Assembly: GCF_030253575.1 (NCBI RefSeq)
Contig: NC_080560.1
Location: 10,908,501-10,972,500 of the forward strand
DNA from: Rhododendron vialii
Taxonomy: Eukaryota > Streptophyta > Magnoliopsida > Ericales > Ericaceae
DNA: 64,000 bases
Reading direction: 5' to 3'
Under the pieces are notes generated by a model. The model saw only the letters and a program-made list of their open reading frames with translations, searched no databases and was not told the origin of the DNA. This document shows positions 30,841 to 47,300 of the stretch, piece by piece (position 1 is the stretch's first letter; the number at the start of each line of letters is the position of its first letter). A program made the translations under genes and the position numbers.

Positions 30841-32623
30841 CTCTGTGATTGAAGATGGGGAGATCCGTATGATTTGGAAGTCCACAGAGTTAGCCCAAAC
30901 TTCATTTTCCCATGGTAATTCATTTGCTATTCTTAGCTTCTAGTTCCTCTTAACTTCATTCTGCTTGCTATGTCATGCTTTCTGTTTTCATATTTCATTA
31001 TTTGCATGATAAGGCGTTTTTTATGGAAAAAGCAGCGAGAAGTTGCAAAATTGGAAAATAATGTGTGGGAGAGGGAGAGATACTTGGATTGTATTTGGAA
31101 CTTGATTTTATAGAGGGTTTTGTCGAAAGAAAACATATGGAAACTAGGAAAGGGGTTTGGGAAGCTATTTTGTTCTCTATTTTCTGTTGTTTTTCTTTTC
31201 CTGCAAATCGCTTCCCGCATCCAAATCCAAACACACCCCAAAGAAAAAATCAGATTTAATTCATGTCTCGTCCTCTCTTTCTTTAATGGATAATTGATTC
31301 GATATTCTAAAATCATGTATTGGGCTTGTGAATGTAAAGTTGGTTATACATATTGTGGTGATTTCTTCACAGGAATTAGTGCCCATGAAGGTTCAATGGA
31401 GACAAGGGAAATGAGAAGAATGCCATACCGAGAGAATGAAATGAATGGCTTTGTTGACTCTCATATGCATCCGTCTTACACTGGCAATTACCAACTCCAT
31501 CCGAATCAACAGCTACCACATATGCAACCTATGAGAGGAAACAATCTCAACCTTCAACCTCAAATGCCATCATCTTCTACACACTGGCATGAAATGGACA
31601 ACCCTCAAGCACTATACAGTTCACAGGCAGATAATAGGAATAGAAACTTTGAATCCTCCATGCCTGTCGACCAAATGTATAACCAAGAAAATCTACCTTC
31701 GGAAGACAACATGCTTGACCTTGACCGCTTAATAATTCAACATGTAGATGTATGTCTCTCTCCCTTTCTGCTGTTTTATTTGACCTTTTCTGCCATGCAA
31801 TTGATTGTAAGCATTGAAGGATATTACTATATACATGTCCAAGTTTGTCATATTTGGAATCGGAACTAAGTTAACCCAAACTGTCTGTAGGATGTGATAG
31901 TACTGGAGGCTTTCGATGTGGATGTGTACCTGCGGGTTGCTGACGAGGATGGGTTATTGTCTTTTGAGGTATTAGTCTTAGCCAAACTTATCTCAGCCCT
32001 TGAAAAAGCCCAATTGTTTTCTTGTTTTTTCTTGAATGCGCACTTTGCAAAATACTTATTTTCGTTTTGGGGTGTAGCTATGAATTTATTTTTCATTACA
32101 CAAAAAATTAACATACTTCAATTGAAAATTCACCTGCAGGAGCTGATTGATCTTGAAGAGCAAATGGGCCACGAAAATACAGGTTTGTCAGAGGATGAAA
32201 TCCAAAGACATCTAAAGAAAAGGACCTATCTTTCATCTGCAAATCAGTTCAACTTAAATGAAGCTCCTCTTAGCAAAACATCCAGAATTAATGTGAATCA
32301 GTTAGATTTAAATGAAGCATGTTCAGACTCGGATGAAGAACCTGATATCTGTGTTATATGCCAGGTATGCAAAAACGATTCTCTTTACTCTGGAAATCGT
32401 AGGTGTTGAGTTCTGTGGAGTGTATTATTTGGAGTTTCAGTATCTTAATTGATCCCCGTGGTGACACTTTTTTGCAATTTTGTAGGTCGAATATGAAAGT
32501 CGGGAGAGAATTGGGACTCTTGAGTGTGGACATGAGTATCATGCAAACTGCATAACAAAGTGGCTGCAAGAGAAGAATGTTTGCCCGGTTTGCAAAGCTA
32601 CTGCTTTGTCCATAAAAAGCTAG
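29845..32623 (+). CDS. RING-H2 E3 ubiquitin ligase, ZFP1-like (5' end unresolved)
   Basis: Exons 29845(or 29823)-30077, 30547-30914, 31373-31749, 31891-31968, 32140-32364 and 32486-32623 stay in phase and give 472 aa if the first in-frame ATG (29845) is used; the first listed exon has an acceptor at 29821-29822, so a further upstream exon is likely. The C-terminus is a C3H2C3 RING: CVIC, ECGHEYHANC and CPVC, interrupted by an intron between CQ and VEY. Before it is the conserved block FEELIDLEEQMGHENTGLSE (ZFP1/MBR2 type), and before that a long Asn/His/Ser/Pro-rich region typical of these ligases. Predicted role: E2-dependent ubiquitylation of unknown substrates. The first two exons are duplicates of each other, and the first may be decaying. 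The promoter probably lies near 28.6-28.8 kb. Confidence 0.8.
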
Positions 32624-32639
32624 AAATTTTGTTGGCCAG

Positions 32640-33330
32640 TGAATGTTGGAGATGCTTCCATTTATTCCGGTAAATCTTAAATTCAGTCCAAAAGGCTTCT
32701 GGTAGTTAATTTTCTTTTGCACTGTACAAATGTATATAGTTTTTTTCCCACACAAATTTCTGTAGTTTTTGTCCTTGCGGTATATTTTCGCAATTTTTAG
32801 TCATTTCACAGCTCCCCTTACCTTTCTTCGCCCACTAATCCATTTTCCCCATCCTGGAAAACCTATTGTTCTCCAAAGAGAAGTACAAAGAGAACCAAAG
32901 AACAATAGAACCAAAGAACAATGGAACTGACAAACAGTACAAGTAACTTCTGTATGTATTATTCTCCAGTTTTTTTTTTCTATGCATGCAATGCATGGTT
33001 TGTCACTGCCATTATATGAAACAGAACCTGCTAGTTTTGATGAAAACATATACACGCAAATGCAGGAAAGACAGGAGTAGCTTTCAGTCTAATTGGATTG
33101 GAAAGACAGGAGTAGCTTACACAAGCACACACACACGAAACCTGTTGGTATTAATTGGATTGGATATCATTTCATATGGCCACCTAATAAGAGTAGGTTT
33201 CAGTCTATACCAAAGACTGAATGCATGTTCATTCCATAATGTTCATTCCATACTCACCAGAAGGGCATGCCAATGAACAATTTTTCGTTTCGTCAGCCAC
33301 CATCCTACGGCAGTTTCTTAACCAGGCAAC

Positions 33331-33391
<61 letters not shown>

Positions 33392-33855
33392 TAGGTGAAC
33401 AAAAGAGATGGGCTCACTGTATCTTGACTGGAACAATTAAATCCAAGTAATCACAACACCAGTAGCGCAATGAAGTTAATGAACACAGGAATGTATCAAC
33501 CATTTTTCCATGGACGATAAAAAACAACTAATCAATCACTTAGGTGCACCAAAAATCAAATTATAGTAATACATTTCCAAAACCCAGTTGTAAGCAATCG
33601 AAGATAAACTAACCTAGGTTAGCTAGTAGCAAAATAGTACAAGGCAAAAAAGAAAAGGAAACGACTGAGATAAGAGGAACTAGGGAAGTTCAGAGTGTCA
33701 TGCCTACATGAGCCGTAGAAACTAAAGTTCTTTGTCTCAACATTCTGTGCTTCTAGTTCAACATAATCAACCATGTTGAGCAACGATATAGAAAAAGGTG
33801 CTCCTGCGAGAAGGATAATGATATGGCACAGTGGTATTGTTGTTTTTCTTTGAGA
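32640..33855. other. Convergent intergenic space between the RING gene and RABA1
   Basis: Contains the 3' UTRs of the two convergent genes and a long (GA)n microsatellite at 33332-33388. No further gene was recognised. Confidence 0.6.
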
Positions 33856-36842
<2,987 letters not shown>

Positions 36843-36904
36843 TCAAGTTCTACTACTTTTTAGGGGGCAGATCTAAATCGAGAGAGAGGGTACGGAGGGC
36901 GCCG

Positions 36905-36912
36905 TTATATAT
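36905..36912 (-). promoter_or_regulatory. Candidate TATA box of RABA1
   Basis: The minus strand reads CATATATAAC about 105 bp upstream of the RABA1 start codon, a reasonable position for a TATA box with a short CT-rich leader. Not tested. Confidence 0.4.
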
Positions 36913-37008
36913 GAAAGTTTTGAAAGGAGAGAGAGAGAGAGAGAGAGAGAGAGCATTCAAAGCTTTTTAGGCTCCCCCTCCTCCTCAACATAGATTTGTT
37001 TTTTATTA

Positions 37009-37236
37009 CTCTATTCGCTTCTAAATAAATGTTCCGTCTGCAAATTTAGATATTTAAATAGATGTATTCTTTTAATTCAAAAAATTTGAAAAAATACCTT
37101 CGCCCCTAACGTATTTTTTTCCAATTTTTTTAACAAAAAAATGCATATTTTTAAAGACCTATTTTTTGAAAAAAAAAATGTATGTCTTTAAAGATCTAGA
37201 TTTTCGTTCCAGACATTTATTTAGGAACAGAAAAAG
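37009..37236. mobile_element. Stowaway-like MITE upstream of RABA1
   Basis: Ends CTCTATTCGCTTCTAAATAA and TTATTTAGGAACAGAAAAAG are inverted and flanked by TA (37007-37008, 37237-37238). It is 228 bp, AT-rich and noncoding. The next stretch (37237-38315) has no gene; a degenerate second Stowaway-like sequence ending in GGGACGGAATAG (about 37290-37555) and a short CCCATT repeat at 37731-37755 are all I can see. Confidence 0.65.
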
Positions 37237-38315
37237 TAGGTGCATAGGAGCATAAAATATTCAAACTCTTGAACTTGTAATGAGATTAATCAATTTGAAA
37301 AAGTTTTTTTTTTTTTTTTGTACTGAAATTTTGTATAAATGTTTACTCCTTATAAATCCGTCACAAATAAGTGTTGAGATTTTATCATTTTCACCTCATT
37401 AAAAATACTTATATTTTTTATATGCGTTATTTGATTAACTTCGCTAGACAAAAATTATGAAAAATCTTATAAAATATAGTAAAATATAAATTATTTTTAA
37501 CCTTTTGAAATATTAAATAGTAAAATATGGATAATTGTTTCGGGACGGAATAGTTCTTTTTTTTTTTTTGAAATGTGGGACGGGATAGTTGATGTATACT
37601 CATTTGTTTATTTTCTGAAAAATGCCTATATAGGAATATTAAATTGTGGTAAAGTTGGACAAAATCATAGGAATGGCTGCAAGTGGGAAGGAAATATAGC
37701 TGTATTGCTCTTTTCCAATTTTATTCACATTCCCATTCCCATTCCCATTCCCATTCACACCCACATTTGTCATTTGACTTGTCTACTCAATAAGAATTTT
37801 CAAGCTTTTGAATTTCAAAATTTAGAGGCAAACCTGTACACCTGTTTAGCTCTATTTTTATCATAGGCAATTAAGGAAATTAATAGGTCACCGGAATGAA
37901 AACATGGCGGGCTTCGCGAGCACGCTGTTTTCAGAAGTATAAGTGTTTTTTTCTTTATTTCTTTTTTTGCAGGTATTAATAATACTCGTATGAATATTTC
38001 CAAGTCCTAGTTCACGGCACCAAGATGCCTGTGAAAATGCAGGAACTGATTTAAGCTTTGCGATACGCCAAACAATCGTTGAATTTCTTATTGCCTAGTA
38101 TTATTTTGTTTTTTGTAAATTAATACAACATGGAGTTTCCATGTATCTGTGTTGGTGAAAGAATAAGATTCATTCACTGTTTGCATAATAAGTAACCAAA
38201 ATTGAGGAAAGACTAAAACAAGTGAAATGGGAACATGTAAATATGGTTCACTATGGCTACCAAAAAATAAATATGGTTCACTATGAGGTTACAAAACCAT
38301 ATTCAAGTCGACTGT

Positions 38316-41300
38316 TCACTCCTTGGGCTTATTCCTCATCATTTTACGCTTGTTCGCGTCCAAGTATTTCTTCCTTAACCGTATGGATTTTGGCGTAACC
38401 TGAATAACGAAAACGAATTATAACATTTAAGACAACCAAATCCTGAGTCTGGAAAATATCTGGGAATTAAGTCACCAGGAGCAATAAGTTCTCAAGATTC
38501 ATACAAAATGTTGAGAATTTCGCAATGTGTACTTGAATCGACAGGTCTTACCTCGATGAGTTCATCAGAAGCAACATATCCGATCGCTTCTTCAAGAGTC
38601 ATCTGTAGACAACACATTCAAATGTTAGGTCCCACACATCACATGCAAAAATTATTAAGTTTCTACTTTCACCCATAATTTCGTTCATGCTTGGTAACCA
38701 GAGCTGTAGAATGAAGATTTAAGAAGCAAATGGTTGAAGAGCACGTACAAGGCGAGGAGGAGATAGCCTCACAGTATCATCCTTTCCAGCAGACCGAATA
38801 TTGGTAAGCTCCTTAGCGCGAACTGGGTTGACCTGTGACAAGGCAAAGCAAGGTCAGCGACCACAAATTAAAGTTACACCGAAAGTAAGATGAAACCAAC
38901 TGCTTACATCAAGATCAGTATCACGAGAATGTTCACCCACTATCATGCCATCATATGCCTGCATAGGGAATATAGCAATGCCACATTAAAACGGATGAAA
39001 AGAAGCATCCCTTCACTAGATTGTTTTCTTGTTGGAATAAGTACATCGAGTATATATAGAGTTACAGTAGTATTTTGCAATAATCCCACTACATGTGTGC
39101 GCGCGCGCATCTTCTTTAGGTTACATCCACGTGACAACATAAGGGTTAGCTGCTAAAGGGATTCCCTTGCACTAAAACTATGCAGACCAACATAGTGATA
39201 ACCATTGAATAAAATCATCAAGATGCAAAGGAACGGAATACATTCAACAAGATTAATGACATAAGCAAAATGGAACAGCATTTGAAGCTAAAAAATGGAG
39301 GTCCTCTGCTGTTCAGATTTGTGTAACAACAAACAGCAAATATAATTGTTGAGGCAAAGGCATAATAAATAAAACTTATCATTTTTAAACCTACCTCCAT
39401 CCCGGGGATCACAAAGAGAGTTCCACGAGGTTCTAAACTCATGAGTGCATAAGATGTGATCGTTCCACGGCCCATGGACACCTGCTCAATGAATCAAATG
39501 ACAAGAAATTAGGTCCATGATAAAATTAATGCGCCATGTCAATCTAAGCTAATTTCGAAGTTAATGTACCAGAAGATATGAGTTAGTCATGAACATATAT
39601 TTCTCAAGGCAAGAGGCGATCGCAATGTATGAGCTCTATGGTCACTTTATTGAACGGCCAAAAAGATACAAAGAATAAAACCATAGCTTCTGATAGATTT
39701 AACAAACACTGCAAGATTAGAGAGACATTACCAATACTCCTTTCCTGACATTTCCGAGAGGACCTCGATGTTTGGCATATGCTGCAAAATTAGAGAAGGA
39801 AGGCGTCAGCGATAGTATTTTTTCCAGATTAAAAAACAAAAAGCAACAGGCATGAAGAGCTGCAAAAAGGTAAAAAAGCAAAGGGACCAAAAATTGAAGG
39901 GTAAATGAAGGCACAAGTAGAACATGAACGTAATGAACTCCGGTGATATAATTTCAGTCAACTAGCAAGAAAGAAAGATGAAAACTTGAAAGAACTGGAA
40001 ATTATACAGTTAATCTACATAATTGAACAATAACCAAACCAAACCGAGCCTTATGTCCCAATCACTTGGGATCGGCACATAATTGAACAATGCAGTTTAA
40101 AAACCAAAGGCAAAGGATGAAGGGTCAGTTTTTCAATGAACACAATCAGACTAGAATCTATAAAGAATGGAGACTTGCTTTTACGACATGTATCGGTGTT
40201 ACGCTCTTTGGACTGTTGGACACTCGGACAAGTTGGGGACACAAAAAGGACACTCCTGTGTCCAGAAACCACCCAGAAACGGGTGACAGATAAAAAAGTT
40301 ATCTGGGGCGGATTGTAATGTGTAAATGTTATGCCCGTTATGAATTGTGAAGGTCAGAATTGCACCCAGCATTTCAGTTCAGGCTGTAAACAAGATTTAC
40401 AAGATTTCACATGGATTTTAGATGTGTAAATGTGTAAATGTTATGCCCGTTATGAAATGTGTAAATGCTATGCCCGTTATGTTATACCCATGTGATCAGA
40501 ATTTCAGTTCAGGCTGTAAACAAGATTTCACATGGATTTTGCCTGTTCCAGTTTGCTTTGTTTCGATTGTAAGATTTACATATTGTTATGCCGCACTAAG
40601 AGCAAGTCCAAACAAGCTCTATAATGCTCCAAGTCCACATCTCAAAATTGAGGGGATATTTTGTAATTTACTCTCCGTTCTTCAACTTTTTGTACTCCCA
40701 GAAAAATACTCTTAACAAAATCCATGAAGCAATTATATCGTCTTCACTCCAAATTTTTTGGGGTGGAACTTGGATCGTGTGTGATTTTGGACAGTGGAAT
40801 GGAAATTTTGGAGGACCAATTCACATATACAAAGCTCTGTGAAAATGAGAATTCTGTAGTTGAGGATAAACCAAATTATCTAGTTTCACAAGATGGGCCC
40901 GTCCCAGACAAAGAAAGAAATCTATCTAGCCAACTTTTCTGTAAGTACAAATTCCAGCCAAAATAAGAAAGGTTACTACAGGAAACAGTAATCGGAAGGG
41001 AAAAATCTAAAGTCAAACTGAAGGAAGGAGGTAAGAATATAAGGCAGCACGAGCTTACTCAGGAAAGCGCGGTGCATAAATCCAGTGCCACGGGTGTCAC
41101 TGCTAAACACACTTCTGTAACCAACCAGCCCCCTGAGTTTCAAGACCAAAAAACAAAATTATTTTCGAACACGGGAAGAAACCAGTATCAAGTGGAAAGG
41201 GCAAAAACAGAACAAATGCATTTGAAAACAAGAAGCTACAAAAATGAAAACCTACCAAAATAACAGTTTTATATAGTCAACTGCGTGTTTGGGTTTGATG

Positions 41301-44300
41301 ACGTAAACGCTATGTCATCAGTACTTGCTTTACGCAGCCGATGTAATTATACTCCATTCTTCACGCAATACATTGTAAAAACTTATGTGAGCCGTGGATT
41401 TTCGCAACTACACAGTTGGGAAACCAAGTAAAAGCTTTGTCTTGCATTCTCTTTTTTTTTTTCTTGATTGTTCTTCGCGCATTTATGTTTGTTGATTTGG
41501 CTGGTTTCTCGGCGTTGAGCCCAAATCATGCCTCAAACGATGATATTTTCTGATTCATGACGGTCCACTCAATCAAATATCAACACTCACAAGATGTATG
41601 AACATGTGTATGTACGCAGCTGCATGTAACATGTGTAGTACTCCATCCTCTTGTCACATATATTCAACTGTGCTTCAGTAGTTCAGTTTGCCATGAAATA
41701 TTTAAAACAGTATCTTTAGGTAGGAGAACAAGGTATTAAGTCTGGAGGCAGCATATTTGAGCATATTATGCCAATGATTAAATTCTGTTCCCATTTCACC
41801 GACTTTGCATTAGCAAAGCACACAATAATTAGTTTTCTCTCTTATCAATTTTGGTAACCTTTATGCCATGAATTTGACATTAACTTAAACATTTTCCACA
41901 TCAACTTTGAAAATAGTTGCGGTTTTAGTAATTTCTGAAGGAACAATGGCAGGGATAACAGGGCCAAAACACGCAGGGATAAGCTGTTCAAAAAAATAGA
42001 GGCAAGGATAAAGAAGTGCTTCAGAGCCGAACCCCAATTGGGTAAAAATGATTTTTACCCAAAATATTCTAACTGCCCATAACCTTGAACTCCCATAAAA
42101 TGAGCCTATATTCTCAAAATTGCATTTTCTCGAAAAATTTGCATTTGCATTACTCACCACTATTGCATAGATTTCAGCCATCATAACTTAATCGCCTCCA
42201 CTTCCAATCCCCGCAACCGTTATTTTTTCACTCATCAATGATATCATTTCACTTTTAGCAACATTTTAATCTCAACCAACCTCTCTAAATTTGGAATATG
42301 GCCCAAAAAGGAAATAGTAACCAAATCACAAACATACATATGTTTGCGAGCAGATGTTTGATTCCAAGGTTGGAAGAGGAGGATCACAAGAAAAGGGTGC
42401 TAAATGGAAAGACAGTTGGGCAGCAGCAAACTAGTTTTTGTTACAAGTTACGTACCAAAAGAGACTCTAATGGTACAAGCTCACATTCTTATATTAGTGA
42501 GAACAGACCACCACAAAAGAGAATCAGTCTAATAAACCTGAAAATAGCATGAGGTAAATCAGCTAACGACCAAGGACAATAACAAAAGCAACGTGTATAT
42601 ATATACAGCATACACACACACACACACAATTATGTACATGGATATCAGATGTATGAAGGACAAAGGTTAGTACCAACCTGGATGGACAAGTCAAACACAT
42701 TCTGGTTCTGCCGAAATTTCCTGGGACTGGACCCATGTCAGTAACCTCAGCTCGTCTGTGAGATAAGGCTTCCATAACTAACCCCACATGCTCTTCGTTT
42801 ACCTGAAGTGACAATAGAAATGAATGGCGGTTCAAAACTTAAAAGGATTGCACGCATATACAATCTACAAGTTCTTACCTCAACAGTCACTTCTTCAATT
42901 GGCTCCAGCTTTTCACGATTCTCAGTTTTATACCTGATTCAATTCAGGAATATTTTTCACATAAATAGAACAAAAAAGCCCCCAGAATAGCCATTGCCAA
43001 GACTCACGATATACCCTTAAAAATTCTTGGCGACATCGGTTGTTCGGTTCCCACTAGAACCTCTCCTTTAACACCACAATCACCAACAAAATTTGCCAAA
43101 AGTTACTACCATGTTTCACGTGATAGTACTAATATCACATATGTAACACAAAGTATGACCCTCACACTATTGAAAATGATTAATTGATAATCTCGTATTT
43201 GGCTCAGGCGGGATTGGTTCTTTTGAGGGCTCAACATCCAGCCTGACCTTGGTTGCTTGCAGATATCAAAACTCATGCAAGATCAAAGCAGCCCAGGCAA
43301 TCTTATTGATAATATAGTCAGATTCAACGATTAGTGGTGCAGTCAGATCGAATCCTACATCAGTATGTCTCAATAATACTAGTAAAGTCAGCATTTGTTT
43401 AAATGCACATGCCAACACGTGTTTATATCTTACCTGTTTAAGCTTTGTCAAAGTATTATTCTCAAACTTTACAAAACCAAGAAATAGAGTTGCGAAGAAC
43501 TCAATCAAAGGAATCCACAGTTTTGACGACAGTGCTAACTTACAACACATCAACCAAAATTATTGCTTCTTAATGTTGTCAGAGTACAACCAGGTTTTAC
43601 GTTTTCAAACTACCCTCAGAATAGTACTCCCTCCATCCCAATTTGTTGTGTCCATATTAACTTTCCCAAAATTTAAGGAAACATCATAATTACATTGACT
43701 TTATCAATTTTACCATTTTACCCCTTTAACAAAATATTATAATTTTGTAAAAAATAAAAATAATTGAATCCAAATTATGGTATTATCCACAAGTAGTAGT
43801 CCTATCATGTCAAATCAAGTTTAAATTTTGAATATGGGAGGGAGAAAATGAGGGGTAAAATGGTAATATGAACATTCAAAAATGGAAAGTTTTGTAACAA
43901 GCACATCATTTTGGGACATCCCAAAAGGAATAAGGGCATAACAAAGTGGGACGGAGGGAGTAAATAGCATAACTTAAAGATTCAGCGTCAACTCCAAACG
44001 TGTAACAGCAGACCCTTTCTCTTCCTTGATAGAATTCTTAAGGGATTATGTATCAACATACCTCTGCCTGCAGAATGCAACCCCAATACACTTCAGCAGG
44101 AACCAAAATTTTATGTTCTTTTCTATGAGAGTTAAAGGAGATTGAATATTGATTCTCCACATTCTGTATAAGCCATTTGGGGGCTGGAACTGAAGTAATT
44201 TTTTCCCATATCTAAGTTAAGAAGATTGGATTTTGAATCTCTAAATTGTGGAAATGCAGCAGGATATGTGACCTAAACCGTTGGGATGTTACACGGGATG

Positions 44301-47300
44301 AGCAATGCCTGAAATTCTATCATTACTGACAAAATTTAAGTAATCATCAGTAGGACTCTAGTTAGCTCAAAGCTTAAATCTGCAGGTCCTCTTCAAAATT
44401 TAAATTGAACCATGTTACCGATGAGGTTTACTTCTGGACAACATAACAACCATATTATATGCTAACGTTTCAATGTTACTCCATTGTTTCCCTAGAAGGC
44501 AAATCTGATGAGGGTAAATAAACTGGAATAATTTTTAAGTTTGACATCTCTTCACAAAAGGTGCATGTACGTTGACATGTGATTCTTCCATCCATAATGA
44601 TGTCAAAATAAACATTAAGCACTAGTAAAATGCCCAAAACTAGGTTCAAAGAAAACTCACATGACTTTAGGAGGTGAGACAGAGAGCTCAAATCCTTCAC
44701 GCCTCATATTCTCAATTAAGATACCTGATTCAGCGAGGAAATTACACTTAGCATATACCCAAGTTTAAAGCTGAGAAGCAGAAGAAGTGCAAGAGGAAAT
44801 TGTATCACTAAAGAATTATAAAGTAGTTCTTTTTCAGCCTTTTTAGAGGTCCCATTGAAACTAGATCACATGTATGATAGGTTAAGAAAACTAACCCAAT
44901 TGAAGCTCTCCTCTACCCTGGACTTCATATGACTCTTGCAAACCCGGGATGACATTAATGGCAAGATTTGTTTCTGCTTCAGCCACTAGGCGATCACCAA
45001 TTTTTCCACCGGTCAACTATATCAAACAAATCAGAAGATCAAAAAGGGTAGCATGGTCAACAACATTAGTGGCAGAAAAAATTAGACGCCTGACGAGGAA
45101 GCAGAAGCATAACATCGTTCTGATGTGAAAGCAGAATAGTAAACAATATAATTCAAATGCACCTTGAGGTGCCTCTGTCTCTGATTTCGTTACAAGCCAA
45201 GTACAATAGTTATAAAAAAAATACCAATAAAAAGGGTATAGAAGGAAAAATGCCACAAAAAGGGTATAGAAACAGGTACATAATATAGAATGTGGTACAG
45301 GTGGTGCCGATATGTTCTGAGATGATACTCATCTTGTTTTCATGGTAAGCACACGAGGGCACGGGTTTTTTTGATAAGCATCACATAAAACTTCAGAAGA
45401 GTCCAAGTAACATATCGGTCAAAACAAGCCATGTTACAACTCATAGGGTAAATGTTGGCCTAGGAAGTTCAGCTTGAAGAATGACATAAGTATTTGAGTA
45501 AATTACACCAACAGGAAGTGAAGGCACACAAACTAGATGAGAATAGAAGCCAAAACAACATTATTAGAAAACACAAATCCATTATCCATTATCTACCTTT
45601 CGTGAGAGTTATAAAAATAACTTATAACTACTGAAGTATCCTATACGCCTAGATAGAATCAACGAAGTGCTTTGAAAGCTTGAGCTTGTCTAGCAAGGAA
45701 TCATTTACTTTAATACAAGATATCCACAAGTAACTAGCCAGTGCAAACTCAAATAGTCCATATGCAAAACCTTATACACAAGGTTATACCAACATAGCAT
45801 TGCAGTACATACATTGTTTCATAGGTGACGGGGTATGGAGAATGTAAGGCAGAGGAGGTGGGGAGGGAAGAGCAACAGTGTGTTTGCCAGTGGTAACTGG
45901 TGTGACCAATTGGAAGAGGGTTGAGGAGTACGCAAGTGCTTCATAGGTCTGATGATGTGCTGTTCTAATAATAGGTATCTTCTAGATTGCCCTTATCTCA
46001 AGGCTGTGGCCTGTGGGTATCATTTGACAAAACTTAGAAGATCTTCAAAATACCCAGTGAATCTTATAACAGTCTCCACAGGTTATAAGGTTGTGATTTT
46101 GATTGGTATAAAGAGGATGTGGAAGGTTTCATCGTCCACTCGCGATAAGCAACAGTGACACAAATGTAGGATGAAAAAGCACTCCAGAATAGGTCCAATG
46201 GGATAAGGATGCATATGTGGGCCCATTATGTTCTTTTCAGATCTATTCCTCCCTCCCCGGACCCCAAACAACACCCTTGAAAGAACATCAAAGAGAAAAG
46301 ATGAAGAAGAGAATTTCGGACATTGCCTCAAATAATACTAAAATGGTTAACAAAGAGATAATAAAAGCCTTTACATGGTAGCCTTTTTTATTAGGTAACT
46401 TGATACTGAAATGGTCATCCACTTTCTGAAATTCGGATAAATTTGTTATTAAAACGCATAATTCATAGTTCAACTAATTAAACTGACCCACTTTTCAGAG
46501 AGAGAAGAGAGACTATGGGCCGTGGGGTTACAACTGTAGGGTCAATTGGGAACTGTTATAAGGCTTTATTTAAACACAACTGTGAATATGGATCATCTCC
46601 ATCTAAAGTAAAGAACACAAGAACAAAAGATAAAAGAGAACACTTGTCAAACTGAAAAATAACAATGGAGGAAAATATAAGGCTCACATGGGTCCCATCA
46701 CGACCAGCCAAAGGGGAGTCATTGACACCAAAAGTCATTGAAATGGTTGGAGGATCCAGCTCAACGGGGGGCAGAGCAGCCATGACCTGGAGAATATTGT
46801 CAGACTCGGGAGTCAGTTTAAAAGTCCGACAAATACACTAAAATTCTACTCATGAAATCCTGGATTCAGAAGAAAATATTGGAGCAACATTAAAGAACAC
46901 ATCACTCCAAAGTTATGGAGAACAAATGGGGCAAACAGAGAACTTTTGTATCAAGGAACCCAGTGCATCATCAGCAATTTAGACATTAAAACCAAGATGA
47001 GAAGCCAACGCCATGCTCACATGCCTACATAGGTTTATGTATCTATATGTGCAAATACTCGTATGCATAGCAGCATAACGGATTAGTTTTTGAAACCTTT
47101 GAAGGGCACCTAACTCTGAATTGACTTACGCTGCTTAGTCTGAAATGAAAAAATGTGAATTAAGAATGAGCATCACTGAAGAGAGTAACATGAAAAATTC
47201 TAATTGTAACCAAAACTTGTTAGGTGGACTGGACACAACAAGATAATGCTAATCTGCAATGATGTAGCCACATAGTGCAAATCGAAGTATTTACAGAAGA

